A stretch of 64,000 nucleotides of DNA from Selaginella tamariscina (GCA_003024785.1 PUQB01000056.1:420501-484500), one strand, 5' to 3'. Positions 1 through 11,150 are shown, numbered from the stretch's first letter. The notes: generated by a model from the sequence alone, not told the origin. Translations and numbers: made by a program.

Positions 1-752
1 CAGTTAACACTTCCATCGGGCTACATCCGATTGCAGTGTGTGTCGAGTTATTGTAACATATCTCAGCCATATCCAAGTGTTCAGCCCAATCAAGTTGATC
101 ACCTTGAACATAGCATCTGAGATAGTCCTCGACTTGTCGGTTCACTCTCTCCATTTTGTGGATGGTAAGCCGTACTGAACTTGAGCATCGTACCAAACTT
201 TAAACAACGTTCCCCAAAACTTGCCTAAATCGAGGATCCCGATCTGAGATCATCGTTTCCGGTAGCCCCGCACTCTTATGACTTCGTGGAAGAACAACTT
301 CGCTGCTTGAATTGCATTCACTGTCTCTACAGTTGGAATGAAATGAGCAACCTTTGAAAATCGATCGACTACCACCATGAGCATTAAAACCACAAGATTT
401 TGGCAATCCCATGATAAAGTCCAAAGTAACACTTTGAAATGGCCGCTCTGGAATCGGTATACACTGCAACTTCCCAGCTCGTTTTTGCGATCGGCTCTTT
501 ACTTGTTGACATGTGGGGCATGTCTTGACATACTTGGCAACATCATGTCTATCATACCGGCCAATAGAATCCCTGTTTCAACAAAGCCAACGTCTTATGC
601 CTTCCACCATGTCCTGCCAAAGGAACGTCGTGATGCTCTCTTAATAGCCTCTCCCTCCATGTCCCTTCTGGAACATAGAGTCTCTTTTCTTTATAATAAA
701 GAACTCCATCTCGTACCAAAATGCGCCTGTTTGAGTGCATCCATTCGACTTT
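1..752 (-). pseudogene. E1 integrase, partial at window edge
   Basis: Inserts element cDNA into host DNA. The N-terminal zinc-binding region shows HHDVPLAGHGGRHKTLALLK followed by a [10 protein letters not shown]-type CxxC. The catalytic core shows [12 protein letters not shown] (first Asp), [15 protein letters not shown] and [10 protein letters not shown] (second Asp). The catalytic Glu region is reached near 150-90, read as RVNRQVEDYLRCYVQGDQLD with the Glu context degenerate. The frame switches at about 470-430. The reading continues off the window start. Confidence 0.88.
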
Positions 753-2398
753 CTATTCCTGCTGGAATATTACCATCTCTTCGTAATGATGAACTTGTTT
801 CCTCTTTGCCACCAGGCTCAAAGCCTCCTTAGCAAACTTGTCCTGAGGATACGCCGTCACAAATTCATCCACCAAAGTTGACACGGGTGCTGACATAATC
901 GATGACCCTTTCCTACTGAGTGCATCAGCTACCACATTGTCCTTTCCCGCTTTATGTTTGATTTCAGGCTGAAATCGTGCCAACTTCTGCTGCCATCTAG
1001 CATACTTTGGTGATAGCTTCGGCTGCGTTTCAAAATACCTTAGAGTTACACTATCTGTCCAAACCACAGTGCCATGACTTGGAAGATAATGACGCCAATA
1101 CTCCAAGGAAGCAACAATAGCATACATCTCCTTTTCGTGAGTAGGCCATCGAGTTTGCGCGGCATCTAACTTCTTCGAGAAAAAGGACACTGGATGTCCT
1201 TTCTGTTGCAATACACCACCAATTGCAAAGTCGGAAGCGTCACATTCTACTTCAAAGGGATCTTCAAAGATGGGCAACTGCAAAACTGGCTCAGAAGAGA
1301 TAGCCTCTTTGAGTTTGACGAACGCACGTTGGCACTCTGGAGTCCAATGCCAAGGAATGTTTTCGTAAGATCTGTCAATGGGGCCGCTATTTCCGAGTAA
1401 CCCTTTATGAATCTTCGGTAATACCCTGTCAGACCAAGAAATGATCTAACTTCATGCACATCTTTTAAGTCATCCACTCAGTAATAGCTTGAATTTTCTT
1501 TGGGTCCATGGCAACCTCCCCACCTGAGATCAAGTGTCCCAAGAAATCTATCTTGGTTTGACCAAATGCGCACTTGCTTTCTTTAGCATACAATGGTTCT
1601 CTCTCAACCTCTGAAACACTTTTTTCTAAGTGTTCCACATGTTCCTCAATTGTCGAACTGAAAATCAGAATGTCATCAATATACACCACTACGAACTCGT
1701 CTAGATAGTCTCTAAACACATCATCCATCATTGTGCAAAAAGTTGCTGGAGCATTGCACAACCCGAATGGCAAGACTAGAAACTCAAATGATCCATAACG
1801 CGTTCGAAAAGCGGTCTTCTCAATGTCATTCTCTGCTACCCGAATCTGATGGTACCCGATCTCAAGTCTATTCTTGAAAAATACTTTGCTTTTGATAGCC
1901 TATCAAATAAGTCGTCCACTCGTGGAAGAGGATACTTATTTTTGATAGTTATCGCGTTCAGCGCTCGATAGTCCACACACATTCGCATCGTACCATCCTT
2001 TTTCATTACAAACAAGATAGGTGCACCATACGGATCGACTAGGTCGAATGTGTCCTCGACCAATCAATTCTGTCAGCTGTCTCTTCAATTCTACTAACTC
2101 TTGAGGATTCAACCGATATGGGGCTCTTGCCGGTGGAGACGAACCTGGCAAAATCTCTATCTGTGGTCCACACTCGACGTGGAGGTAACGGCGGCAAGTC
2201 TTCTGGCAACACATCCTTAAACATGTTCAAGACTTCCAAAATAGGTTCAGGAACAGATTCTTGACCATCTCCTATTTTGACTTCACCAGTATCCAAAACC
2301 ATTGCAAGAAACACACGTTCCCGATGTCTAACTGCCTTACGCAACTGAGTTAAGGTAAGGAACATAGGATTCCAATCCTTATCAGTTAGCGTTTCCAT
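753..2398 (-). pseudogene. E1 reverse transcriptase-RNase H, frameshifted
   Basis: Copies element RNA into DNA and degrades the RNA strand. The RT fingers region has FKDVLPEDLPPLPPRR (2290-2180) and YRLNPQELVELKRQL. The palm has [29 protein letters not shown], then MPFGLCNAPATF (from 1773) and the catalytic VVYIDDILIF. Connection and RNase H follow, with [20 protein letters not shown] (1450-1390) and [30 protein letters not shown] and DNVVADALSRK (1283-880). At least four frame changes lie within it. Sequence is 5' to 3' collinear with E2's 27591-28816 copy. Confidence 0.92.
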
Positions 2399-2473
2399 TC
2401 TGAGCGTGTTTTTCTAATGCTTCTTTATCTGCTGCAAGCGTGATTCGATTATCTCCGGAACCCCTCATTTCGA

Positions 2474-2965
2474 TTACATGTTTATGGAACCATTCCATAC
2501 CCAAACAAAGTCAAACCCCGTCATATTCAAGACAACTAAGTCTAGCTTAGCCTTCCAATCTTTGATTTGGACAGGAACTGCCCTTGCTATATTATTAGTA
2601 TTTTGAGAACCTTTGCCAAAATTGATCTTTATTTCACACATCTTTATTACATCCAAATTCAATCGACGAGCTAGACTAGTCGATATGAAGTTGTATGTTG
2701 CTCCAGTATCGATCATCATTCGGACTCGGTCCCCTCGTATCCTTCCTGTCAAATATAGCAAAGGGTCAGTTTTGTCTTGAATAGCGAATAAGGCAGGTTG
2801 TGTCTGGCACAACATTACCTCTTCTGACTCATCTTCCGGATCTTCAAGCGTTTCTGGTTCAGCAACTTCCTCTTCTACCATCGCCTTGAAATGTCCTGAT
2901 TGTTGTGAGGGTGCCGGACACTCTTTAGCAAAATGACCAGGCTTGTTACAATTATAACATTTCAC
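2474..2965 (-). pseudogene. E1 nucleocapsid knuckle and aspartic protease
   Basis: Opens with CYNCNKPGHFAKEC, a perfect CX2CX4HX4C RNA-binding zinc knuckle. An acidic linker of about 60 residues follows, then RMMIDTGATYNFIS, the DTGA active-site motif of a retropepsin-like protease. The protease would cut the Gag-Pol polyprotein. The ORF of about 163 residues is open, but its C-terminal end drifts out of the pol frame before RT, so a frameshift separates it from 2398 onward. Confidence 0.9.
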
Positions 2966-4031
2966 AACCCCGCCTGCGGAACGCGGGGAGCAGACTTTGG
3001 AGCCGATCCTTTGGCCTGCTGAGGAGGTGGTAACGCCAATGGTTTCCGAAATCCGGTGGGTCTTGATGTGTCCGAAAACTTGGAACTGCCGACAAAGGGA
3101 CTTGCACTTCGAATTGATGGCGATTGATCTGGTCGCCTATCAAACCTTCTGAACCCAGACTTTGGAGGAAACCTTCCTTGGTTTTTGCTTCCTCCCCTTT
3201 GTACAAGTCTTCTAACGACATGCCATAAGCAACCTTTTGAGCTGCCTCTTGACATTCCCGATAGCTTGGGCTTGTACCTTAAGATTTCTCTTCGCGTTTC
3301 TCATTCAAGCTAGCCATGAAGCAACTTCGAGCTTCATCATCGCTCATATTTGGCACCAATCGCCGTACACTTTCGAATCGATAAACGTGGTCCATAGGAC
3401 TTCCCCGAACTCCCTGTTGACAAAGTGCCAGGTCAGCACGCAATCGCAAACCGAGATCATCCGGCATATACTGCTTTTTGATCTCCTTTTTCATGTGCTT
3501 CCAGCTGTTTCGGTATCCACGTTCACCTTCAACAATTCGCCACCAAGTCTTAGCTTCTTCTTTAAGAAACTGCTTGGCACATGCAACCTTTTCTGTCTTT
3601 CTCACGGAAGCAGCCTCGAAATAGCTTTCCATATCATACAACCAGTCATCCAAAACCTTGTAATCCTTTGAACCCATGAAATTCGAAGGCTTTACCGGTT
3701 TGAATTTACTGGGACCTCCACCTACTTCCGTCGAAGAATCTGATTCAGAGGAACCTGACTCTGAGTCATGCTTCTTCTTCTTTTTCCGTGTGTCTGGTTG
3801 CGGAACATCTGGCACTGCAGTATTCGTGGAATCCGAACGGCAACATTATCGATTCGGTCATTCAACCCCAAACATCCCCTCGAAGTTCGTTTAGGGCATC
3901 CATCATTATTTCGCCAACCAGGTCGTTGTCTAACCTAGGGGGTCGACCTGGATCAGCCTCATCCATCTCCTCATTTTGAGCCTCTGCGACAGCCCTCTCT
4001 GCCTCAGGCTCTGGTTGCTTTCTTTGCTCAT
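2940..4031 (-). pseudogene. gag: E1 gag, frameshifted
   Basis: Encodes the structural Gag that would assemble the cytoplasmic virus-like particle. The start is placed at ATG 4031 because E2 has a similar start at 6621. The acidic N-terminus continues into MMDALNELRGDV (ATG 3906), where one base is missing compared with E2. The core (3815-3279) reads FKPVKPSNFMGSKDYKVLDD, then the typical retrotransposon-gag pattern with KTWWRIVEGER and YRFESVRRLVP. Further frame changes follow near 3255 and 2965. The frame leads into a CCHC knuckle. Function is known from the family; breaks are seen directly. Confidence 0.85.
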
Positions 4032-4337
4032 CGTATTGAACCCTAGTTCAACACTCGGAGAATATGCTTGGAATATTCCCAATGTAAGTTGGAAACACCC
4101 TGCACAGGTTGTACACCCACACACATCAGCTTAAACTAGCATAAGACTTTCGGACATACCTAGAATCTCACGCCGACTCACTGAGCAAGTGTTCTCCGAA
4201 GTTTGACAACTCACAGGATCAAACTCTCTGCGCAGAATACAGACATGTCAACCGAAAGCAATAGAGTATCAAGAATTTAGAGTTATCTAAACATTGAAAC
4301 ACCCTCGACTTAAGGCAGTCCTACTGACCGCAGAGAA

Positions 4338-4349
4338 CTTCCGATACCA
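4338..4349 (-). other. E1 primer-binding site, Met-tRNA-like
   Basis: Two bases after the LTR end the minus strand reads TGGTATCGGAAG. The first seven bases match the plant initiator-Met tRNA primer site TGGTATCAGAGC and the rest diverges. The position directly after the LTR decides the call. Confidence 0.6.
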
Positions 4350-4351
4350 AT

Positions 4352-5323
4352 TGTCAGAGTTTTTACCTGGTGCCACAAAGGCGGCTTGCCAGGTGCCAAC
4401 CCTGGAATCCCCTCTCTGGAAACCCCACGGAATCTGGTAAAGTAACCCGTATTAGGAACCCAAGCCTTAGGAACTCAAACCCTAACTGACAAGTCCACGA
4501 ACGAGACTCACCTTGTGAATCAGGATACACGGACTAGCCGAGTTTAGGTGTCGTTCCTAGCTTGGCGTGGTTGAGGCGGCCGGAGCAAGGCCTCAACCAC
4601 TAGTTTGCGGAACGTGAACTCGGGCAATGTCTTTGAGCTTGCGAGCAGGTTTTCGGACCAAGGAATCTGACTAACTCCTTGGAAGTGACGTGCCCCTATC
4701 TCAAAGGCAAGATCCTGCCAACGATAAGGATAGTCTAACCCTAGGGTGGGTTGTACCCCTGTCGTGTGGAAGTTTGGGCGGCACAACAGAGGGTTGCACC
4801 TTGACGACACAAGCTTAGCTTGCACCGGTAGGAGGTTAACGAGCTCTCTTTTGAACCCAGGAAGCCTCACTACATATACTCTACCTTATTTATGTGACGG
4901 CCCCCCCCCCCTGTTTACCTAAGTGAGTAAGTGGGCTGGCACGGAAATGCCAGCCCTTAGAGAAAATGGTTGTCCTAACCTAATCCTAAACCTAACCCCT
5001 AGGGGGGGTTTAGGACGTGGGGTTAGGGCAACCCTAGGGTTAGGTCAACCCTAGGGGTGTCCCTAACCCTTTTTTGACAAGCTATAATTTGCGAAGAACC
5101 CTAACCTGGAACGTCAAAACGGGGGAGGGTTCTCTAAATGGAAGTGCTAGCTTCGCCTAGAGTTTCTTGCAAATACCTAAGACACCCGGCCGGACCATCA
5201 CTAGATACCCAAGTGCACTATGCGGGCCTGTTTCTTCTACATCTAGGGTTCGTCACATAATCCAGTAGGTAACAACAGTCAAACCCCAAAGTAAAGGGTC
5301 GAGTCATAGTAAAAACTATGACA
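4352..5323 (-). repeat. E1 5' LTR (972 bp)
   Basis: On the minus strand it begins TGTCATAGT and ends CTCTGACA, giving TG...CA termini. It matches the E2 LTRs at 5324-6297 and 30791-31716. It holds several telomere-like CCCTAA/TTAGGG and palindromic CCCTAGGG tracts (about 4975-5075), a run of C at about 4901-4911, and a TATA-like CATAAATAAGG (plus positions about 4888-4898, reverse). An 8-bp inverted repeat with a 4-nt loop lies at its extreme 5' end (5303-5322). Confidence 0.9.
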
Positions 5324-6297
5324 GTTTGTATGTCTTAGTTAAGTTCCTATAGTTTTTCTAATTGACTCTAGTAAGTTCGACATGTTAGTATAGGTTAGGA
5401 ACACCCCTAGGGGTGACCTAACCCCCCAGGTAGGGTTTGGGTAGGAGATAAAATTAAGTCCTAGAGTCTAAGTATGACATTAAGGGCTGGCATTCCATGC
5501 CATCCCATTTACTCAAATATGAATACAAGGGGAGGGAGGGTCCGTCACATAAATAAGGTAGAGTATATGTAGTGAGAGTTCTTGGGTTCAAAAAAGAATT
5601 TGTTATTCTCTTATCAGTGCAAGCTAAGCTTGTGTTGTCAAGGCACAACTCTATGTTGTGCCGCCTCAACTTCCTAACGATAGGGATATGTCCCACCTTC
5701 GAATTAACCTACCCTTAATGTTGGCAGGATTACGCCCTTGTGACCGAGTACATCGCATCTAAGAAGTTAGTCAATTCCTTTAATATGTTAATCCACTCGC
5801 AAGTCTAGAAAGGATTGCTTGAGTTCACATTCTATAAAAATAGTGGTTGAGGCCTTGTTCCGGTCGCCTCCTTCTATCCAATCCCTCCTCTGTTAGGATT
5901 TCCTCATTTGGATTTGGCTGATCGAGGATGGGGTTGGATGAGAAAGGAATGCATGTTGTGAAGGAGCATCGCTGCCACCGCGTCTAGGGCACGTGCAAGC
6001 CACGTGACCCATGGAATGGAGGACTCATGAGAAGGTGAGTTGCTATGCCCACAAGCCCCTCATTTTCCAACGATATGACCAAGCTAGGAACAATACTTGT
6101 AGCTCGGCTAGCCCATGCATCATAAAGCACGAGGTGAACATTGTTTAGTGGACTTAGCCAACTAGAGGTGTGAGTTCGTAAGAGATGAGTTCTTAATGTG
6201 GGGTTACTTCAACCAAATTTCATGGGGTTTTTAGAGAGGATTTCCAGGGTTAGCATCTGGCAAATTACATTTGTGGCACCAAGTAAAAACTCTGACA
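5324..6297 (+). repeat. E2 5' LTR, 3' portion
   Basis: Aligns with 30999-31716 of the 3' LTR: shared blocks include the telomere-like CCCTAGGGGTGACC tract, a CACATAAATAAGG TATA-like site at about 5547-5559, GTAGTGAGAGTTC and the end TGGCACC...AAAACTCTGACA. The LTR 5' end is missing because E1 is inserted there. Confidence 0.9.
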
Positions 6298-6299
6298 AT

Positions 6300-6312
6300 T
6301 GGTATTGGAGCC
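6300..6312 (+). other. E2 primer-binding site, Met-tRNA-like
   Basis: Two bases after the LTR end comes TGGTATTGGAGCC, which matches the initiator-Met tRNA primer site TGGTATCAGAGCC at 11 of 13 positions; both mismatches are transitions. Confidence 0.75.
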
Positions 6313-6620
6313 GGTTCTTTGCAGTCAATATGATTGTCTAAAGTCATGAGATGTTTCATTGTTTAGATAATTCTAAATTTTGAATTACTCTATCACTTTT
6401 GGTTGGCACGTCTACATTTTATAGAGAGATTTTGATCTTGTGAGTTATTAATTCTCGGAGAACACTTGCTCAATGAGTTAGCGTGAGATTTAAGGTATGT
6501 TTGAATGTCTTGTACTAGTTTAAGTTAATGTGTGTGGGTGTACAACATGTGCAGGGTGTTTCCAATTTCTTGTTATATTCCAAGCATATTCTTTGAGTGT
6601 TGAAGCTAGGGTTTAACACA

Positions 6621-6908
6621 ATGAGAAAGAGAAAGCAACCGGAGCATGAGGTATAGAGGGCTGTCGTAGAGGCTCAAAATGAAAAGATGGATGAAGTCGA
6701 TCCATGTCGACCCCTAGGGTTAGACCATGACCTGGTTGGCAAAAAATAATGATGAATGCCCTAAACGAACTTCAAGGGGATGTTTTAAGGTTGAACGATC
6801 GAATTGATAAGAATCAAGTACCTCTAGATCAAATTTTTTAACAAATGAAGATGGTAGTGGTCTCAGTAAGTTCAAGCCAGTCAAGCCTTTGAATTTGTGG
6901 GTGGGTTC
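6621..6908 (+). pseudogene. gag: E2 gag, part 1
   Basis: Starts ATG AGA AAG AGA AAG (MRKRKQPEHE), has an early TAG, and continues with a match to E1 gag: MMNALNELQGDV, LNDRID, and SKFKPVKPLNLWVGS. It stops at GGTTC (6904-6908), the target site where E3 begins. It resumes at 15833 with the duplicated GGTTC followed by AAAAGATTACAAAG. Confidence 0.85.
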
Positions 6909-7375
6909 TGTTAAAGGTAAAATATTAGGAGCATAGGACATCCTATTGTGGAGAGAATAAGGGTAGGAAGGTCTGTAGTAAGCATGGAAGGAAAGGCTGT
7001 GAAGGAGGAAAATCCTCACCGAGAAGAAAAGGTGAGTAAGGAAAAGGAAAAGGAAGTCTTGGAAAGGAAAAGGATGAGAGAGAGTCTCTACGCTTTGTTC
7101 TTTTGTATTCATGTTAGAAATGAAGGTGCATATTATAAGATCTTGTGTGTGTGATATGTATACTCTCAATGAATGGATCTAACAAGGCAATAGCCAAAAT
7201 CCGTTCTTGCCCTTGACTTCGGAGACCAGTCATTGTGGCATTGAGAGAAGGTGTTTTAATATATGTATATGTGGAGAGTTGATGAAAAGAAAGCATGTAA
7301 CCTTTCTTGACAGTTAAAAAAAAGGAAAACAGTTAAACATGAAAAGGTGAGGTTTTCATGTTTGCTTGTTTAACA
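6909..7375 (+). repeat. E3 5' LTR (467 bp)
   Basis: TGTTAAAGG...TTTAACA. It pairs with 15307-15832. It lacks a segment of about 80 bp present in the 3' copy (about 15447-15529), so the two LTRs differ by an indel as well as point changes. Confidence 0.93.
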
Positions 7376-7394
7376 TTTGGCAACCACGGAGGGA
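7376..7394 (+). other. E3 candidate primer-binding site
   Basis: Directly after the LTR comes TTTGGCAACCACGGAGGGA. E4 has TTTGTAGCGACCACGGAGGG at the same place (17206). The shared ACCACGGAGGG after a TGG/TAG start suggests the same tRNA primer in both; I suspect an Arg tRNA but cannot confirm it. Confidence 0.55.
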
Positions 7395-7578
7395 TTTCAC
7401 CATTGCAGTGTTAGCATTCATTGAAAAAGAGGCTAAAGTGACAAAATTTTCATTTTGAAAATGGCTCAGAAGGTGTAGAGCCGGATGTGTATAAGAGCAG
7501 GAATGAATGGAACCTTGGAGAAACCATCGTCCTGATCCAGCATTAGCTGATCAGAAGAACCAAAGGTAGGCCAATAGA

Positions 7579-8584
7579 GTGGTTGCCCAACAGCAACCTG
7601 AATTTGACGAAAATAGACGTCAAAATATCCTTGGGAAGATAGTAGAGGATATTGCAGAAACAATACAGAAATCTGAGCATGATCTAGAGAATTGGAGGCG
7701 GTATCAAACAGCTGGTTTAGAGGAGATTGTGAGAGGAAGGGAAAAAGTGCATGTTCATATACCGAGATTGCAAGGAGAAGGATTTCCTAAGAACTCCCGG
7801 AGAGGAAGGGAGGAAGGTGTAAGAGGAAATACACCGGAGCAAAAGATTATTACAAATATGGCACTTTTCCTAGGAATGTTTGGGGGTACAATGATGTATC
7901 CCACATTCTCTGCAGGAGAGAAGGAGAATCCGAAAAGACATTTATAACAGTTTGAAGAGGTAGTAAAATTGTATAAGGTGACGGATGCAGAAAAGCTACT
8001 TATATTTCCACATACATTGAAAGGAAATGCCTCTGATTGGTATTATGATCTTGAAAAGGAAGTTAAAGAGGATTATCAGAAGGTTACTGATGCTTTTAAG
8101 GAATATTTTAGAAAGGAGAAATTGTCAGAGGAACATTTAAAGAAGTTAAGAACCATCTTTCAAGGCAAAATAGAAAAGATAGATGAATATACATACAGTT
8201 TTAAAAAAATAAGAAAAAGTGTAAGGCATATGTAAAGATGGATGCCTTATTGCAATAGTATAAGCAAGGGTTGCTAAAACCATATAGAGATTTAGCACTC
8301 ATTATCAATGAAAAGGATAAAGAGGATCTTATTACTCAATTAAAAATATATAAGAAGAAGAGAAGGCAGATAGAAAAGATTACAGAAGGAAAGTTGAAAG
8401 TATATGGAAGAAAAAAAGAATCCTTTAATGAAGAGGAAGAGGAGGTTGATATAGTAAAGGTTCGTAAATATCCAATAGATGAGAAAACTTTGGCTCAAAT
8501 GATGAAAACTTTGAAGGGAATGACAGTTAAGGAGGAGATAAAGGCAAAAGTATGGTGCAATAATGTAATAATCCTGGCCATATA
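7579..8584 (+). pseudogene. gag: E3 gag
   Basis: Structural particle protein. The N-terminal 110 residues are charged (IVEDIAETIQKSEHDLENW). The core shows ENPKRHL, then a stop, FEEVVKLYKVTDAEKLLIFP, TLKGNASDWYYDLEKEV and AFKEYFRKEKLSEEHLKKL, the usual retrotransposon-gag domain pattern. A second stop follows RKSVRHM. The region continues with a Lys-rich stretch (YKKKRRQIEKITEGKLKVYG) and an acidic run (FNEEEEEVD). The start at 7579 is the first ATG of the open frame; the true start may be upstream. The frame leads to the knuckle region at 8585. Confidence 0.8.
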
Positions 8585-9171
8585 GTGGAAGAATGTAGGT
8601 TGCAACTGCCTACATGCCAAATATGTGGAAAGGAAGGACATGTGGCTCGGAATTGCAGGCAGTTCCTGAACCAAAATGTGGCTCATATAAAGAGAGAACG
8701 GAGAATGGAGGAACGTCCACCTCCTAAAAGTTTCCCACCTAATAGGAATTGTGGGAATGATAGGAATGATAATGCAATTCCTTATGAGAATAGAAATAAT
8801 TTATCATATGGTAGAAGGAATGAGGTTCTTTTAAAAATAGGAACTTTAGATATTATAAGAGAAGGAATGATGTTCTTTATGAAAATAGAGAGGATAGATA
8901 TTATGGAGAAAGGAATGGTCCATACAATGGATGATAGAAGGATAGATCCTATAGAGAAAGAAATGATAAACAATATAGAGGAGAAGAAAGACCTTATCAA
9001 GGTCAAAGAGGTAGAAATGAGCAATATCATTAGATCAATGATAAACAAGGACCACAGGGTAGAAATTTTCCTTCTCAGGTTTGTTATACATGTGGTGAAA
9101 CATAACATATCTCTAGGGAATGTTCTAGGTGGAATGTACAGCCTCCTACTTCTACTAGGATGACTAATGTG
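8585..9171 (+). pseudogene. E3 gag C-terminus: two zinc knuckles with Arg/Tyr-rich linker
   Basis: The first knuckle is CQICGKEGHVARNC (8619-8660). A frame change follows. Read in the second frame, 8840-9080 encodes a low-complexity linker with blocks such as YYKRRND, YENREDRYYGERN and EERPYQGQRGRNEQY. It leads to a second, damaged knuckle, CYTCGET-HISREC, near 9085-9125. Arg/Tyr/Gly-rich linkers of this kind bind RNA in other nucleocapsids, which is inference here. Interrupted by stops. Confidence 0.7.
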
Positions 9172-9439
9172 CAGCCCACAACACGGCTATTCAAATAGAG
9201 GAAGGAAAAGATGAGTATCCACCCGTTGCAAGGGTAGTTATAGCTCTTCAAGCGAATGAGAAGGAATCTTCTTGTTATGGAGAAGAAATGATAGGTATTA
9301 TTCCTAACAAGAAGGAGAGTTTGTTACAGGAAAATGTAAATGAGCAGAAGTAGAATCCTGACCAAAAAGGTCAGACTGATAACGAATCAGAAGGTATAGA
9401 AAAGGGTGCTATAAACAAAGGTAAATAAAGTTTTTCATT

Positions 9440-10150
9440 TTTACCATTACAGGATAAGACAATGGACTCCATGTATCACCAAGCTATAAATCAAGAGATA
9501 AAGATTATGCTTGGACAATTGATACAGGTAGCTCCTTATATAAGAAATCATATTGAATGCATTAAGTCTAGTTCAACAAACATCACTTTCAAGTGAAGGA
9601 TATACAGTATATGATGCATCACAATATATGTGGATAGGAATAAGTTAAAGAGAGTGTTAATAAACAGAGGTTTAGGTGTGAATTTTATTGAAGAAAGTGA
9701 ATGTAAAAGGATGGGTTATTGAAGAAAGTGAATGTAAAGGGATAGGACCAATCCAGCCTACCCCATTTAACCTTAAAATGGCTGATCAACGAAGTGTAAG
9801 GCCATTAGGTATAGTAAGAGTAATTACTATGAACTTAAATTCAAAATATCCTTAATAGGTTGTGTAGGATTGGGGCTCAGGAAAAATGACAATAGGACAA
9901 GGTGATATGAAGGTGGATATCTATACTCATGCTAAGAGATATCTAGCAAAGAAGAATAGACCCATTGCATTGGAAGGATATGATTGGATGCAGGGCTTGG
10001 ATGATCAGAAGGAAGAGGAAATTTTAAAGACATATCTTGATCTAAAAACCTTTGCAGAGATTGATTTATATGCAATCGTGAAGAAGAAAAGGAAAATTTC
10101 CCAGAAGGTACAAGGAGAGGACCAGTTGGGGTTGTAGGAGAAATTTTTAT
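9440..10150 (+). pseudogene. E3 protease region, degenerate
   Basis: The segment near 9630-9720 reads KRVLINRGLGVNFIEESECK, which resembles the LIDGGSGVNI active-site motif of Tat/Athila-type aspartic proteases with the catalytic Asp replaced by Asn and the following Gly by Arg. A short direct repeat, ATTGAAGAAAGTGAATGTAAA, occurs at about 9688 and 9718. A spacer domain (9886-10137) with no recognisable motif leads to RT. Clearly non-functional. Confidence 0.6.
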
Positions 10151-10168
10151 AAGTTTGTTCCTTATGAA

Positions 10169-11150
10169 ATGAACCTACAGAAACAACCTGCATATTATAT
10201 TTATATCTATACTAATGATCCTTTAGAGCAAGTCAATATAAGAATAGAAAAGGAACCTAAGGTGTTGACTATAGCTCAAGGACTAGATCCTAATTTCAAT
10301 AATAAAGGATTAACATTGTTAGCAAAGTATAAGGACGTATTTGCATGGTCCTACTAAGATCTAAAAGGAATACCCCAGAATTGTGTATGCATACTATCCA
10401 ACTCTTGCCGGGATGCCAACCGGCTAAACAAAATGCATATAGAATGAATCTTAATTATGCAAAATTGGTTAAAGAGGAAATTGATAAGTTGTTACATGTT
10501 GGATTTATATATCCTATACAAGGAGCACAATGATTATCACCACTTGTAATCGTTCCTAAGAAAAATGGGAAGTTAAGAGTATGTGTAAACTATAAAAATT
10601 AAATGATGTTACAGCTAAGGATACCTTTCCTATTCCTTTTACAGAGGAAATGTTGGATAATGTCGTTGGACATGAAATGTATTCCTTTATGGATAGCTTT
10701 TCAAGATATAATCAAGTGATGGTAGCTCCTGAAGATCAACATAAGATGGCTTTTATAAGTCTGTGGGGTGCATATACTTACAGGGTCATGCCTTTTGGCC
10801 TATGTAACGCACCCTTTACATTTCAAAGGATTATAACAGATACCTTTCGGGAATACCTTTTAGACTTTATGAATGTCTTTATGGATGATTTCAGTGTTTA
10901 TAGCACGAAAGAGGAACATCTACATTGTCTCGAAAAATGTTTTTAGAAATGTAGGTAGAATCTACTTTGAATCCAGAAAAGTGTAACTTTTTTGTCAAAT
11001 CAAGAATTATTTTGGGAAATGTTGTTTGTAAGGAAGGTATATTGGTTGACCAGGATAAGATTAAGGTTATCTTGAGTTTACAACCACCACAGATATAAAG
11101 AAATTACGGAGATTTTTAGGCAAATAGGTTATCATAGGCGATTTATAAAG
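10169..11150 (+). pseudogene. E3 reverse transcriptase
   Basis: Contains YKDVFAWSY (about 10330), QNAYRMNLNYAKLVKEEIDK, LLHVGFIYPIQGAQ followed by a stop, SPLVIVPKKNGKLRVCVNYK, MYSFMDSFSRYNQVMVAPED, YRVMPFGLCNAPFTFQR and VFMDDFSVYS, where FMDD is the catalytic box. A stop breaks the thumb near 10945. Function is RNA- and DNA-templated DNA synthesis in the particle. Several frames are needed to read it. Confidence 0.9.

Larger units (their letters stand above)
1..5323 (-). mobile_element. E1: Ty3/Gypsy chromovirus, cut by the window edge
   Basis: Read on the minus strand the order is LTR (5323-4352), primer site, gag, CCHC knuckle, DTGA protease, RT with YIDD, RNase H and integrase, which is Ty3/Gypsy order. 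The integrase still runs at position 1, so the rest of integrase, any chromodomain and the 3' LTR lie outside. Its close relative E2 keeps a chromodomain remnant, so the family is placed in the chromoviruses. E1 sits inside the 5' LTR of E2: sequence from 5324 onward aligns with an internal part of E2's 3' LTR near 30999. A target duplication starting GTTTG is predicted beyond the left edge. Scattered frameshifts make it non-autonomous, but it is much less decayed than E2. Confidence 0.93.

Noticed and set aside
377-832. A 151-residue plus-strand frame
   Set aside because: Opposite the E1 integrase; no motif of its own.
4975-5075. True telomere or subtelomere
   Set aside because: The tracts are short, degenerate, sit at a fixed place within an LTR and recur at the same place in the other LTRs.
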